64,000 nt of DNA from Phaeobacter gallaeciensis (GCF_001678945.1 NZ_CP015124.1:1-64000); one strand, 5' to 3'; shown: positions 26,385 to 36,404, counted from the stretch's first letter. Notes: generated by a model not told the origin, from the sequence alone. Made by a program: numbers and translations.

Positions 26385-27941
26385 ATGCGTGGCTTTCTGG
26401 GAGGCGTGAGTATCGGAGCTTTGGTGGCGGTGTGCGGCGCTGCCATGTGGTCGTTGTCGACCCCGCTGCCGCGGCAGGTCGACGTCAGCGCCACGGGACC
26501 GGAAAAGGCCACTGTGCCTCAATCGGGCGCGCTGGCGCCCATAGAGACGCCGCAACCCGACGCCGATCTGGTCGAGGCCGCGCCGGTAGCACCTGAAACG
26601 GCGCCTGCGGATGACCTCAATGACCTGACCTCTCTGGATACCGAACCGGCTGCCCGTCCCGAAGTCGGACCCGCGGGTGATGTGCGCGGCTCTGGCGATG
26701 CCGATCTGCCGGATGTGCCAGAGGCCCCGTCCGAGGCGGAAACAGCTGCTGGCGGGGCTGAGCCTGCAATGTTGCCCGAAACAGCAGAGAGCGACGACGG
26801 TGTCGAGGTGTCCATGACCCCGGCGCCGACACCCGAGGCGCCGGACACCACCGCAGAGGTGGGTCAGAGCCCGACTGACAGCCCGGCGCCTGGCACTGCG
26901 CCTGAAATGACGGCGCCGCAGGGCGCGCCCGAGACGGTTCAGCTTGAGCAAGGCGCTGCGGTGCCGGTGCCGGAGCTGGGCAGCGCCCCGGATCCGACCG
27001 CGCCGCCCGTGATTGCCTTTTCCAACCCCGAACCCGCGCCTGAGCAGCCTGAGGTCGTCGAGGCGGAGCCGGAAGAAGACATGGCGCCCGCCGAGGAGGC
27101 CGAGACGGAAGATGCACCGGAAAATGGTCGGATCGCCGCGCTGCCAACCGCAGACGGAAGCCGCGCGTCGCAATCGCCGCAGATCGGAACCCGCGTGGTG
27201 CCGCTGACCGAACGCGACAGCGAGGAGACCGCTGCGGCGGGCGGCGAAACCACGCAGCAACCGTTTGATGCCTATTCCGAACCCTTCGCTGGCAGCGATG
27301 GGCGGCCCTTGATGTCGATTGTCCTCATCGATGATGAGACATCCGTTGGCGCTGAGGCATTGGTCGATTTTCCCTATCCGCTGAGCTTTGCTATCGATCC
27401 CGAAGATCCCAGGGCGACTGAGAAAATGGCCGCGCGCCGGGCCGCGGGCTTTGAGGTGCTGATCCTGTCGGATCTGCCGCGCGAAGCCATGCCACAGGAC
27501 GCGGAGACTGCGATGGAGGTCTGGCTGGACCGGGTGCCGCAGGCACTGGGAATTCTGGAAGGCGTGGAGACAGGCGTGCAGGGCAACAGGCCGCTGGCGG
27601 ATCAGGTGTCCGATGTGGCGCGGACCGGGGGATACGGGCTGGTGCTGCAGAACAGCGGCCTTAATACCGTGCAGAAACTGGCGCTGCGCGACGGCGTGCC
27701 GTCCGGCGTGGTGTTCCGGGATTTCGATGGCGCCGGTCAGAACCCGCGTGCCATTCGCCGCTTTCTGGATCAGGCGGCCTTCCGGGCCGGTCAGGAAGGC
27801 GCAGTGATCATGCTGGGGCGTTTGCAGCCAGATACGATTTCAGCACTGTTGCTGTGGGGGCTGCAGGACCGGGCCAGCCGAGTGGCGCTGGCGCCGGTTT
27901 CGGCTAGTCTGCGCGCCAATCTGGCTGCAACGGCAGAATAA
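26385..27941 (+). CDS. Divergent polysaccharide deacetylase-family protein with long acidic linker
   Basis: The 518-aa protein has an N-terminal signal anchor (MRGFLGGVSIGALVAVCGAAMW). About 240 residues rich in Pro, Glu, Asp and Ala follow, and then a divergent polysaccharide deacetylase domain (YibQ family, about 300-518) with PLMSIVLIDDETSVGAEALV, PYPLSFAIDPEDPRA, and AGFEVLILSDLPREAMPQD. The linker probably spans the periplasm or wall. It lies between trpE and trpG on the opposite strand. A hairpin at 27973-28006 may end this gene and trpE, which converge. Confidence 0.85.
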   Translation: MRGFLGGVSIGALVAVCGAAMWSLSTPLPRQVDVSATGPEKATVPQSGALAPIETPQPDADLVEAAPVAPETAPADDLNDLTSLDTEPAARPEVGPAGDVRGSGDADLPDVPEAPSEAETAAGGAEPAMLPETAESDDGVEVSMTPAPTPEAPDTTAEVGQSPTDSPAPGTAPEMTAPQGAPETVQLEQGAAVPVPELGSAPDPTAPPVIAFSNPEPAPEQPEVVEAEPEEDMAPAEEAETEDAPENGRIAALPTADGSRASQSPQIGTRVVPLTERDSEETAAAGGETTQQPFDAYSEPFAGSDGRPLMSIVLIDDETSVGAEALVDFPYPLSFAIDPEDPRATEKMAARRAAGFEVLILSDLPREAMPQDAETAMEVWLDRVPQALGILEGVETGVQGNRPLADQVSDVARTGGYGLVLQNSGLNTVQKLALRDGVPSGVVFRDFDGAGQNPRAIRRFLDQAAFRAGQEGAVIMLGRLQPDTISALLLWGLQDRASRVALAPVSASLRANLAATAE

Positions 27942-27972
27942 CCCGTAATAGACACGCACGGGGCAGAGCCCA

Positions 27973-28006
27973 GGGGCACGGGGTTGCTTATGCGTCCCCG
28001 CGCCCC
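27973..28006. terminator. Possible terminator hairpin between the deacetylase gene and trpE
   Basis: GGGGCACGGGG at 27973-27983 faces CCCCGCGCCCC at 27996-28006, an 11-bp stem with one A-C mismatch and a 12-base loop. No T run follows on either strand, so it is weak as an intrinsic terminator. Its place between two convergent genes suggests a stop or RNA-stabilising role. Confidence 0.45.
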
Positions 28007-28023
28007 GGAGCGCTTTGATGTTA

Positions 28024-29535
28024 TCAGCTGTTGCGGCTGCCGGTGAAACGCGCAGCATCCGCAGCAGCGCGGCGGATCGCGTTCGATTTATGCACGGTTT
28101 CCTGATACTCGGCCTCGGGATCGCTGTCATAGACCACACCGCCACCGGCCTGAATATAGAGCGTCTGATCCTGCACGATGGCCGTGCGCAGGGCGATACA
28201 CATATCCATGTCGCCCCCGGCCGAGAAATAGCCGACGCCGCCGCCGTATACGCCGCGTTTTTCTGGCTCCAACTCGTCGATGATTTCCATCGCGCGTACC
28301 TTTGGCGCGCCGGACACCGTGCCCGCCGGCATGCCCGCAAAAAACGCATCCAGCGCGTCCTTGTCCTCGTCCAGCTCACCCACCACGTTCGATACGATAT
28401 GCATCACGTGGCTGTAGCGTTCGATGATGAACTTTTCCGTCGGGCGCACAGTGCCGATCTTTGATACGCGGCCCGTATCGTTGCGGCCCAGATCCAGCAG
28501 CATTAGGTGTTCTGCCAGCTCTTTCTTGTCGGCCAGAAGATCGGCCTCCAGCGCCTTGTCCTCTTCCGGTGTTGCGCCGCGCGGGCGGGTGCCTGCGATG
28601 GGGCGGATGGTGACCTCTTTGCCAAAGACACGGACCAGAATTTCGGGGCTGGCGCCAATCACCTGAAAGCCACCGAAGTTGAAATAGAACATGAAGGGCG
28701 ACGGGTTGGTTCGCCGCAAAGAGCGGTAAAGCGAGAACGGCGGCAGCGGGAAGTCCTGCTTCCAGCGCTGCGCCGGAACCACCTGAAAGATGTCGCCGGC
28801 CCGGATGTATTCCTTGGCCTTTTCCACCGCTTCCATGTAGCCGGATTTGCTGAAGTTGCTGACCGGCGGGGCCACCTCGTGCGCATCGCCAAGATCGCGG
28901 GTTTCGGCGGGCATGGCGCGCTCCAGGTCGCGCACCGCGTCCATCACCCGTTCGGCGGCCTGCGCATAGGCGGCCTTGGCCGATTTCCCGTCTCCGGTCC
29001 AGGCCGGGGAGACCACGGTCACCTCGCCTTTGACGCCATCCAGAACCGCGACCACCGAAGGGCGCATCATCACCGCGTCGGGCAGGCCAAGGGGGTCGGG
29101 GTTGACGTCCGGCAGATGTTCGATCAGCCGGACCATGTCATAGCCAAGATAGCCGAACAGCCCGGCCGCGGCCTGCGGCAGGTCGTCGGGCAGGTCGATG
29201 CGGCTTTCGGCGAGAAGCGCGCGCAGGTTGTCCAACGGCGCACCCGGCTGCGCTTCGAAACCCTCGGGATCAAAGCGGGCCGAGCGGTTGATTTCGGATG
29301 TCGTGCCGCGGCAGCGCCAGACCAGATCGGGTTTCATGCCGATGATCGAGTAACGGCCGCGCACCTCGCCACCGGTCACCGATTCCAGCATGAAGGCGTC
29401 CTTCTGGGCGCCCGTCAGCTTGAGCATCAGCGACACGGGCGTGTCGAGGTCAGCCGCCAGCCGAGTATAGACCAGCTGGTTCTCTCCCGCCTCATAGGCG
29501 GCGGCGAAAGTGTCGAAATCCGGGGTCAGAGCCAT
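28024..29535 (-). CDS. trpE: Anthranilate synthase component I
   Basis: TrpE converts chorismate and ammonia to anthranilate. The 503-aa protein has the regulatory LMLKLTGAQKDAFMLESVTGGE near the N-terminus, and the chorismate-binding core: GDIFQVVPAQRW, NPSPFMFYFNFGGFQVIGASPEILV, IAGTRPRGATPEED, ERYSHVMHIVSNVVGEL and GAPKVRAMEIIDELEP. The gene follows ppiD by 30 bp and is probably cotranscribed with it; trpG lies beyond an opposite-strand gene. Confidence 0.97.
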   Translation of the reverse strand: MALTPDFDTFAAAYEAGENQLVYTRLAADLDTPVSLMLKLTGAQKDAFMLESVTGGEVRGRYSIIGMKPDLVWRCRGTTSEINRSARFDPEGFEAQPGAPLDNLRALLAESRIDLPDDLPQAAAGLFGYLGYDMVRLIEHLPDVNPDPLGLPDAVMMRPSVVAVLDGVKGEVTVVSPAWTGDGKSAKAAYAQAAERVMDAVRDLERAMPAETRDLGDAHEVAPPVSNFSKSGYMEAVEKAKEYIRAGDIFQVVPAQRWKQDFPLPPFSLYRSLRRTNPSPFMFYFNFGGFQVIGASPEILVRVFGKEVTIRPIAGTRPRGATPEEDKALEADLLADKKELAEHLMLLDLGRNDTGRVSKIGTVRPTEKFIIERYSHVMHIVSNVVGELDEDKDALDAFFAGMPAGTVSGAPKVRAMEIIDELEPEKRGVYGGGVGYFSAGGDMDMCIALRTAIVQDQTLYIQAGGGVVYDSDPEAEYQETVHKSNAIRRAAADAARFTGSRNS

Positions 29536-29565
29536 CGTCAGGTGCCTTGATTGATCTATGCGCGC

Positions 29566-31410
29566 TTATTGGAAATTGGCCTGAACCGCGTTCAGGGCCT
29601 GTTGGTCAACACGCGGTGCGGCGCGCAGCTGTGCGTCCTGCGCGAAGGCTTCGAACAGCGCCTGCGACAATGCCTGATCCAGCTGGGTCTGCATCGCGCT
29701 GGCCAGCATCTGCATTTCCTCGCTGGTGTCCTCGGCAGGCAGAACCTCGTCCAGGCGCAGCACCACGGTGGAGCCTTCACCGGACACGGTGCGCAGCTCG
29801 CCCGGGTTCATTTCGAAGACCTCGATCATCATCTCGACCGGGGTGGTGTCGATATAGGCGGTGCGGGTTTGCGCCGTCTCGGTCTGCACGTCGTAGCCTT
29901 CGGGGAAGGCTCCGTCTGCCTCGGTCTGTTTCAGCAGATCCTGTGCCAGGTTGTTTACGGCCTCTGCTGTCCGGTTTTCGTTCCAGGCGGCAAGTACCTT
30001 GTCCCGAGCGTCTTCGAAGGGCTCGGGGCGCGGGGGCAGGACTTCGTCGAGCCGCAGGGCAAAGAGGCTACCATCCTCAAGGAAGGCGACCGAGGGGAAA
30101 TCATCAACCGTCACGGCCTCTGCGGCCTCGCGGAATCCGTCATATGCGGCGATGCCTTCGGCGTTGAGCCCGGTCCAGCCGAGGGTGCCAATCTGCATGT
30201 CTGTCTGATCCGGCAGTTCTTCCAGCGTGACGCCACCAGCGAGCATGTCCTCGATGGATTCGGCTTGCTGCTCAATCACTCGGCGGGCGCGGTCTGCGGC
30301 CAATTCGGCGCGCAGCTCGGCTTCGGCCTCTTCAAAGCTGGTTTCGCGGGCTTCGAGGCGGCCGTTCACCCGGTAGAGCGCGGGGCCAAGATCCGACGGC
30401 AGCGGGCCAACAACATCGCCGACCTCTGCAGCAAATACTTCAGCGCCTGCATTCGAGAGGTCAGCTTCGGTCACATCGCCCATATCCACGTCCGACAGGG
30501 CCAGACCGCGATCCTGCACCAGGACCTCAAAAGTCGTGCCGCTCACGTCAAGCTGCGCCTTGGCGCTTGCGGCACTGTCATTGTCCGCAAAGACAAGGCG
30601 TTCCACCAGACGGCGTTCCGGGATCAGGTATTGATCGGCGCGATCTTCATAAAGGCCACGCAGCGCCTCCTGATCGACCTCAACGGTGTCAAGCAGCATG
30701 TTGGGGCTGAGATGCGCGTAGGTCAGGGATTTGGTTTCCGGCAGGGTGAAAGCCGCGATATTGTCGTCATAGAAGGCACGCAGCGCAGTGTCATCGGGCA
30801 TCTCCTGCGTCAGGAGCACATCGTCGGGTGACAGTTGCACGTAGGAAAAGCTGCGGCGTTCGCCGATATAGGACACCAGCGTGTCACTCATCACTTCGGG
30901 CATCTTGGTGCCGGACATGATGGCGCCCTGGACCAGCGTGCGTGAGGCCTCGCGGCGAAGATCGTCTTCGAACTCGGCTTCGGTGAAACCGGCGTTGTCG
31001 AGGGTAAAGCGGTAGGTCTCGCGGTCGAACTGGCCGCTGGAGTTCTGGAACGAGGAGACCTTGGTCAGTTCGGACAGCAGGTTTTCATCCCCGATGGAGA
31101 TGCCCAGCTTGCTGACCTCATTGTCAATGGCGGCGAGGGTGATCAGTCGCCCGAGCACAACCTGATCCAAACCCATTGCGGTCAGCTGCGACATCGGCAT
31201 TGCCTGACCGGTCTGGGCCTGCATGGCGCGTTGTTCGCGCTGCAACTCGCGCACATAGGCGTCGACGGTGACTTCTTCGTCGCCCACCAAGGCAACCGCG
31301 CTCATCGAGCCGGTGAAATTGACCGCACCAAAACCGGCAAGGCCGACGATCAGCATCCCCATCAGGATCCAAACAAAGGTTCTGGAAAGATTTTTCATGC
31401 CTGCGGCCAT
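29566..31410 (-). CDS. ppiD: PpiD-type peptidylprolyl isomerase (SurA N-terminal domain), periplasmic chaperone
   Basis: The 614-aa protein has a single N-terminal membrane helix (TFVWILMGMLIVGLAGFGAV), so it is anchored in the inner membrane with a periplasmic body. A SurA_N-like chaperone region follows (about 35-200, with QLTAMGLDQVVLGRLITLAAIDNEVSKLG). Parvulin-like rotamase segments come next (about 240-380), and a helical C-terminus. The rotamase region is divergent, so foldase rather than strong isomerase activity is likely. Alternative ATG at residue 5 (MKNLSRT). It probably heads a ppiD-trpE transcript. Confidence 0.88.
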   Translation of the reverse strand: MAAGMKNLSRTFVWILMGMLIVGLAGFGAVNFTGSMSAVALVGDEEVTVDAYVRELQREQRAMQAQTGQAMPMSQLTAMGLDQVVLGRLITLAAIDNEVSKLGISIGDENLLSELTKVSSFQNSSGQFDRETYRFTLDNAGFTEAEFEDDLRREASRTLVQGAIMSGTKMPEVMSDTLVSYIGERRSFSYVQLSPDDVLLTQEMPDDTALRAFYDDNIAAFTLPETKSLTYAHLSPNMLLDTVEVDQEALRGLYEDRADQYLIPERRLVERLVFADNDSAASAKAQLDVSGTTFEVLVQDRGLALSDVDMGDVTEADLSNAGAEVFAAEVGDVVGPLPSDLGPALYRVNGRLEARETSFEEAEAELRAELAADRARRVIEQQAESIEDMLAGGVTLEELPDQTDMQIGTLGWTGLNAEGIAAYDGFREAAEAVTVDDFPSVAFLEDGSLFALRLDEVLPPRPEPFEDARDKVLAAWNENRTAEAVNNLAQDLLKQTEADGAFPEGYDVQTETAQTRTAYIDTTPVEMMIEVFEMNPGELRTVSGEGSTVVLRLDEVLPAEDTSEEMQMLASAMQTQLDQALSQALFEAFAQDAQLRAAPRVDQQALNAVQANFQ

Positions 31411-31566
31411 TGTGCCCTCATTCGTACCTGTTGCCCGCTCCCTTTGCGCCGGATGGGCGCTGCGGGCAGGGTGCCTGTGTCATAATCGTGTTCTGCATAC
31501 GCTGCCGCCCGTACAGGAGCAAGATCTTGTGCCGGGCTTGTTGGTTTCGGATGGCGCAGCGTAGCG

Positions 31567-32742
31567 TTAGGGGTGAAACGCGCAAAGCCGGTCGAACAGG
31601 GAGACGATCCCGGCCCGGTCGACATTGGCAAAGGCGATGCGGAATTGCTTGCTGCCTGCCGGATCGCCTTCGGGCATGAACATCGTGCCCGGCAGCATCA
31701 GGATCGACGCGTCCTGCACCAGCTTTTTGGCCAGCTCGGACGAGGCTTCCTCGAAGGGGTGTTCCACATAAGCGAAATAGGCACCGCAGCCCAACAGCTT
31801 CCATCCCTTCTCGGCAAGTCGGGGGAATTCCTCTTCGATCGCCGCCTTGCGGTCCAGAATTTCCAGCCGTTCCCCCGCGAGCCAGGACTGGAGGTTTTCA
31901 AGTCCCCAATGCGCGCCGATCTGTCCAAGCTGTGCAGGACAGATCGTTATCGTATCGAGAAACTTCTCCATTTCGAACAATTTCTCTTCAGAACTCGCGA
32001 TCGCTCCAACCCGGTGACCTGTCAGCCGATAGGCCTTGGAGAAGGAGTACAGATGGATCAGAGTCTCGTCCCAGTTCGGCGTCTGGAACAGGTCGTGCGG
32101 CGCCCCTTCGCGGCTGTCAAAGTCGCGGTAGGTTTCATCCAGAATCAGTGCCAGCCCATGTTTGCGGGCCAGATCAAAGAAGGCCTGCACGAGGCCCGAG
32201 GGGTATTCGGCGCCAGTGGGATTGTTGGGGGTGACAAGCGTGATGGCCCGCGTCTTGGGTGTGATCAACTGGGCCGCGGCCTGCGGATCCGGCATCATAT
32301 CAGCACCTACGGGCAGCGGAACCGCTGTGACACCTGCCATATCGAGGCACATTTTGTGATTGAAATACCAAGGCACCGGGATGATCACCTCGTCCCCTTC
32401 GCCGCAAAGGGCGGCGATGGCAGCGGCAAAGGCCTGATTGCAGCCAGAGGTAATACCGACCTGCGCTGCGCCAACGGTGCCGTCATAATGCTCCGAGATC
32501 TGTGCTGCCAGTGCTGCACGCAGCTCGCTGCGGCCCAAAACGGCGCCATATAGATGCGCGTCGGTTTCATTCAGGGCCGCATCGGCGATGGCCTGCCGCA
32601 AGCCCGTGGGCGGCGGATCTGCCGGGGCGGCCTGACTGACGTTGATCAGGGGGCGCGACGGCGGAAAAGTGACCCCTTCGGTCCAGCGCCTGGACTCGAC
32701 GATCGGAGAACAAAAGGTCGCTTCGGTGCGGGAGATATGCAT
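31567..32742 (-). CDS. Pyridoxal-phosphate aminotransferase, class I/II
   Basis: The 391-aa fold type I aminotransferase has LYGAVLGRSELRAALA, GCNQAFAAAIAALCGEGDEVIIP, TPNNPTGAEYPSGLV, the PLP-phosphate and Schiff-base region LYSFSKAYRLTGHRVG (Lys in SFSKAYR), and FRIAFANV. It resembles aspartate/aromatic aminotransferase paralogues used for amino-acid deamination. The amino donor cannot be told from sequence. It lies alone between ppiD and gpt. Confidence 0.9.
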   Translation of the reverse strand: MHISRTEATFCSPIVESRRWTEGVTFPPSRPLINVSQAAPADPPPTGLRQAIADAALNETDAHLYGAVLGRSELRAALAAQISEHYDGTVGAAQVGITSGCNQAFAAAIAALCGEGDEVIIPVPWYFNHKMCLDMAGVTAVPLPVGADMMPDPQAAAQLITPKTRAITLVTPNNPTGAEYPSGLVQAFFDLARKHGLALILDETYRDFDSREGAPHDLFQTPNWDETLIHLYSFSKAYRLTGHRVGAIASSEEKLFEMEKFLDTITICPAQLGQIGAHWGLENLQSWLAGERLEILDRKAAIEEEFPRLAEKGWKLLGCGAYFAYVEHPFEEASSELAKKLVQDASILMLPGTMFMPEGDPAGSKQFRIAFANVDRAGIVSLFDRLCAFHP

Positions 32743-32823
32743 GCAGTCAATCCTGTTGTCGCAAGGCCCTGCCAGGGCAGGCGTATTCGGGCCTTATCTG
32801 TGGCACGCCCTCGCGGCAGGCTC

Positions 32824-32854
32824 AAGAAAAAGCGCGCCTCCAACAGGGGCGCGC
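32824..32854 (-). terminator. Rho-independent terminator downstream of gpt
   Basis: On the minus strand, a 7-bp GC-only stem GCGCGCC/GGCGCGC with a 9-base loop is followed by TTTTTCTT. It begins 58 bp past the gpt stop at 32912. The plus strand has no gene needing it. Confidence 0.88.
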
Positions 32855-32911
32855 ATTCATGGTGTTTTGAAAATCGGCTGCGGTCCGTCCCGCGCACGGG
32901 GCGGGGCGGCG

Positions 32912-33415
32912 TCAGTCCTTGCCGCGATAGGGCTCGACGTATTGCAGCGCCATATCCCAGGGGAAGAAGATCCAGGTATCCTGGCTGACCTCGGTGATGA
33001 AGGTGTCCACCATCGGGCGGCCCTTGGGTTTGGCATAGACCGTGGCAAAATGCGCCTTGGGGTACATCTGGCGGACCAGTTCCAGGGTTTTGCCGCTGTC
33101 GACCAGATCATCGATGATCAGGATACCTTCGCCATCACCCATCAGCTCGGCGTCGGGTGCTTTCAGCACCACGGCCTCACCCTGGTCCTGGTGGTGGTAG
33201 GATTTCACCGAGATCGTATCGACGGTGCGGATGTCCAGCTCGCGGCTGACGATCATCGCGGGGGCCATGCCGCCACGGGTGATCGCGACCACGGCACGCC
33301 ATGCGCCACCGTCAGGTCCCTGACCGTCCAGCCGCCAGGCCAGCGCGCGGCTGTCCCGGTGGATCTGATCCCAGCTGATGTGAAACCCTTTTTCGTGCGG
33401 CAGGCGGTCGGTCAT
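32912..33415 (-). CDS. gpt: Xanthine-guanine phosphoribosyltransferase
   Basis: Gpt salvages xanthine and guanine to XMP and GMP using PRPP. The 167-aa protein has the PRPP-binding signature [18 protein letters not shown], an N-terminal [28 protein letters not shown], and [20 protein letters not shown] at the end, as in E. coli Gpt. Start ATG 33415. It is a single-gene unit ended by the terminator at 32824-32854. Confidence 0.95.
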   Translation of the reverse strand: MTDRLPHEKGFHISWDQIHRDSRALAWRLDGQGPDGGAWRAVVAITRGGMAPAMIVSRELDIRTVDTISVKSYHHQDQGEAVVLKAPDAELMGDGEGILIIDDLVDSGKTLELVRQMYPKAHFATVYAKPKGRPMVDTFITEVSQDTWIFFPWDMALQYVEPYRGKD

Positions 33416-33572
33416 CTTGCGATTTGCTCCGGCAATTGTAGCGTCTGATGCGGTGTCATGTGCCGGGCTGCAAAGCAGGCACGATACCAGTGTTGGTCTG
33501 ACGAGTGCGTCGTTGATATAGCCCCGGGCGCACCATTCAAAATAAAAACAGCACAGGCCCGGGGCAGTTCGT

Positions 33573-34376
33573 TTATTTGGTAATGTCGGGCGCGTCCACA
33601 GCTTTCATGCCGACAACGTGATAACCAGCATCCACGTGCAGATTTTCCCCGGTCACGCCCGATCCGAGGTCCGACAAAAGATACAAAGCGGATTTACCGA
33701 CGTCCTCGGTTGTAACATTTCGCCGCAGCGGCGAATTGTATTCGTTCCATTTCATAATGTAGCGGAAGTCGCCAATTCCGCTGGCGGCCAGCGTTTTGAT
33801 CGGACCGGCGGAAATCGCATTTACGCGAATGCCGTCTTTTCCAAGATCTTCGGCCAGATATTTGACCGATGCTTCGAGCGCGGCCTTGGCAACGCCCATC
33901 ACATTGTAGTGAGGCATAACCTGCTCGGCACCATAGTATGTCAGGGTAAGCATTGAGCCGCCCTCGGACATCAGTTTCTCGGCGCGGCGGGCAACAGCCG
34001 TAAAAGAGTAGACCGAGATATCCATGGTCATCTGGAAATTGTCACGGCTGGTATCGACGTAGCGGCCGCGTAGTTCGTTTTTGTCAGAAAAACCAATGGC
34101 GTGTACGACAAAGTCCAGCTTACCCCATTCTTTTTCGAGGCTCTCAAATAGGGCGTCGATCGAGGTTTCGTCGGATACATCGCAGGGCAGAACGATGGTG
34201 CTGTTCAGCTGTTCGGCGAGCGGGCCAACGCGCTTTTTTAGGGCTTCACCCTGGTAAGAAAAGGCAAGTTCGGCACCGGCATCGGCGCAGGCCTTGGCGA
34301 TCCCCCATGCGATGGATTTGTCGTTGGCCAGGCCCATGATAAGGCCACGTTTGCCGGACAGCAGTTGACTGGGCAT
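33573..34376 (-). CDS. fabI: Enoyl-[acyl-carrier-protein] reductase (NADH)
   Basis: FabI does the last reduction in each fatty-acid elongation cycle. The 267-aa short-chain dehydrogenase-like protein has [22 protein letters not shown] (NAD-binding), [13 protein letters not shown], and the catalytic [22 protein letters not shown] with the Tyr-x6-Lys pair, then [18 protein letters not shown]. It is divergent from pdxH (222-bp gap). An inverted repeat GCCCCGGGC/GCCCGGGGC at 33521-33565 lies just past its stop. Confidence 0.97.
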   Translation of the reverse strand: MPSQLLSGKRGLIMGLANDKSIAWGIAKACADAGAELAFSYQGEALKKRVGPLAEQLNSTIVLPCDVSDETSIDALFESLEKEWGKLDFVVHAIGFSDKNELRGRYVDTSRDNFQMTMDISVYSFTAVARRAEKLMSEGGSMLTLTYYGAEQVMPHYNVMGVAKAALEASVKYLAEDLGKDGIRVNAISAGPIKTLAASGIGDFRYIMKWNEYNSPLRRNVTTEDVGKSALYLLSDLGSGVTGENLHVDAGYHVVGMKAVDAPDITK

Positions 34377-34598
34377 GCAGGTTCTCCGCCTGTAAAATAT
34401 GAACTGAAGGACCTTTAATATGCTCGGGCCGCTGCATCAAGAGAGTACCGGTTGAGGCGCATTGTCAGTTTTGCGGCCCGTTTTGGATGTCGGCCTGCAT
34501 GGCCGCACATATTTATACGCATAAATCCGCAGCCACCTTGGCTTGTATGCCCAACCAAGGCGGCATAGATTGGCGCGCACAGTTAAGAAGAGGTTTCC

Positions 34599-35204
34599 AT
34601 GTCAGAGCGGTCGGGATTATTTGCGGGGGATAACCCCTTTGAACTTGCGCGGGCATGGCTCGCGGAGGCCGAAGAGACTGAGCTCAATGATCCGAATGCG
34701 ATTGCGCTGTCGACGGTGGATGCTGATGGCATGCCGAATGTCCGCATGGTGCTGCTCAAGGAAATCGAAGATGGCGCTTTTGTCTTCTTCACTAACTACG
34801 AAAGCGCCAAAGGGCAGGAGCTGGAGCAGTCCGGCAAGGCCGCCTTCGTGCTACATTGGAAGAGCCTGCGTCGCCAGATCCGTGTCCGTGGTCATGTGAC
34901 ACGCGAAGACGGTCCGCAGGCAGACGAGTATTACCACTCCCGGTCGCTGAAAAGCAGGCTCGGGGCGTGGGCTTCGCGGCAATCGCGCCCATTGCAGAGC
35001 CGTTCGGCCCTGATGGCAGAGGTTGCAAAAATCACGGCCACGAAAGGCCCGAACCCGGACCGGCCGCCATTCTGGGGCGGATTTCGCATCGTTCCGAGCG
35101 AAATTGAATTCTGGGCAGATGGGGCTTTCAGGCTGCATGACCGATTTGTCTGGCGCCGAAATACGCCGGATGACGAATGGAGTGTGGTGCGGCTAAACCC
35201 TTAA
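34599..35204 (+). CDS. pdxH: Pyridoxamine 5'-phosphate oxidase
   Basis: PdxH is the FMN enzyme that oxidises pyridoxamine/pyridoxine phosphate to pyridoxal phosphate. The 201-aa protein has [27 protein letters not shown] (split by the FMN site), [37 protein letters not shown], and the C-terminal [10 protein letters not shown]...VVRLNP. It is preceded by AAGAGG. It stands divergent from fabI. Confidence 0.97.
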   Translation: MSERSGLFAGDNPFELARAWLAEAEETELNDPNAIALSTVDADGMPNVRMVLLKEIEDGAFVFFTNYESAKGQELEQSGKAAFVLHWKSLRRQIRVRGHVTREDGPQADEYYHSRSLKSRLGAWASRQSRPLQSRSALMAEVAKITATKGPNPDRPPFWGGFRIVPSEIEFWADGAFRLHDRFVWRRNTPDDEWSVVRLNP

Positions 35205-35322
35205 TGGGTTAAGCATAAAATAGCATTTTCGTGATAATGGGGAATTTTTTTAACTTGAACTCATATGCGAAAATCGCGCATCAAGCATCGAGAAATCAAA
35301 TACGACGCGGTGGACGAGATAA

Positions 35323-35868
35323 GTGGCAGACGATCAAAGCAGTCTCAGGCAAATCCAGGGCATAGTGAAGTGGTTTGACCCGACCAAAGGGTATGGCTTC
35401 GTTGTGTCCGACGAGGGTGGTCCCGACATCCTGTTGCACGTGAATGTCCTGCGTAACTTCGGGCAGAGCTCGGTGGCGGACGGGTCCAGCGTAACCGTTC
35501 TGACCCACGCGACGGAGCGCGGGGTTCAGGCTGTGGAGGTTGTCGCAATCGTGCCTCCGGCCCGGGATGACGCGCCGGTTCTCAGCGATTTTGTCGATAT
35601 GGATATCGAGGAGCTGAAAACACTTCCGTTGCGCCCGGCGCGTGTGAAGTGGTTCGACAAGGGCAAGGGCTTTGGCTTTGCAAACCTGTTCGGCTACGGA
35701 GATGACGTCTTCTTGCACGTCGAGGTGTTGCGCCAGTCGGGTCTTGCTGACCTCCAGCCGGGCGAGGCCATCGCGATGCGATCGATCAGCGGTCGGCGGG
35801 GCTGCATGGCGGTCGAGGTCCAGGCCTGGGAAGCGGCCATTTCCGAAACCGCATCCGAAGAAGAATAA
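35323..35868 (+). CDS. Two-domain cold-shock protein
   Basis: The 181-aa protein holds two cold-shock domains. CSD1 (about 9-73) has GIVKWFDPTKGYGFVVSDEGG and DILLHVNVLR; CSD2 (about 104-168) has ARVKWFDKGKGFGFANLFG and DVFLHVEVLR. Both keep the RNP1-like K-G-F/Y-G-F and RNP2-like V-F/L-L-H-V nucleic-acid-binding motifs. An acidic linker joins them and the tail is Glu-rich. GTG at 35323 follows GGACGAG. Single-domain CspA proteins are 65-70 aa, so this is the double form common in Rhodobacteraceae. It presumably binds RNA or ssDNA. Confidence 0.92.
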   Translation: MADDQSSLRQIQGIVKWFDPTKGYGFVVSDEGGPDILLHVNVLRNFGQSSVADGSSVTVLTHATERGVQAVEVVAIVPPARDDAPVLSDFVDMDIEELKTLPLRPARVKWFDKGKGFGFANLFGYGDDVFLHVEVLRQSGLADLQPGEAIAMRSISGRRGCMAVEVQAWEAAISETASEEE

Positions 35869-35872
35869 GATC

Positions 35873-36361
35873 ATGTCGGTGCGCGCCTCTGGAATTGTCC
35901 GCTGGGGTGCCGCCATAATTCTGTGCCTTGGTGCAGGTATTGCACAGGCACAGGAGACCTGCGCCCCGGATCGTGTCGATCTTCGCGGCGATTGGGGGCA
36001 GGCGTCCTTCTCTGTTGAGATTGCCGATACTGTCGACAGCCGTTCAATGGGGCTGATGCACCGGGAGGACCTGCCGCGCGGGGCGGGGATGCTGTTTGTT
36101 TACGAGCACCCCCAAAGGGCGGCTTTCTGGATGAAGAACACGCTGATCCCTCTTGATATCATTTTCCTCGATGAAACCGGCGTGGTGACGTCGGTGCATT
36201 CCAATGCCATTCCCCATGATCTGACCCCCATTCCAGGCGGCGACCGGGTGTTTGCGGTGCTGGAAATCAATGGTGGTTTGGCGCGCCGATATGGCATTGG
36301 GCCGGGCACCCAGATGCGGCACGAAGTTTTTTCTTCTAATGCGTCTGTTTGGCCCTGTTAG
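35873..36361 (+). CDS. DUF192 family exported protein
   Basis: The 162-aa protein has a signal peptide (RWGAAIILCLGAGIAQAQ, cleavage near residue 26). A DUF192 domain follows with SVEIADTVDSRSMGLMHREDLPRG split across the fold, FWMKNTLIPLDIIFLDETG and VLEINGGLARRYGIGPG. The family has no established activity. It starts 4 bp after the cold-shock gene's stop, so the two are cotranscribed, an association seen in other Rhodobacteraceae. Start ATG 35873. Confidence 0.9.
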   Translation: MSVRASGIVRWGAAIILCLGAGIAQAQETCAPDRVDLRGDWGQASFSVEIADTVDSRSMGLMHREDLPRGAGMLFVYEHPQRAAFWMKNTLIPLDIIFLDETGVVTSVHSNAIPHDLTPIPGGDRVFAVLEINGGLARRYGIGPGTQMRHEVFSSNASVWPC

Positions 36362-36404
36362 GGCTTTTCAAATCCGTTTCACACCGCTAGGAAAGCGCAC
36401 GGTC

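Noticed and set aside
35201..35217. CtrA-type site at CTTAATGGGTTAAGC
   Set aside because: The two TTAA words are only four bases apart, not seven, and it looks like a small hairpin after pdxH.
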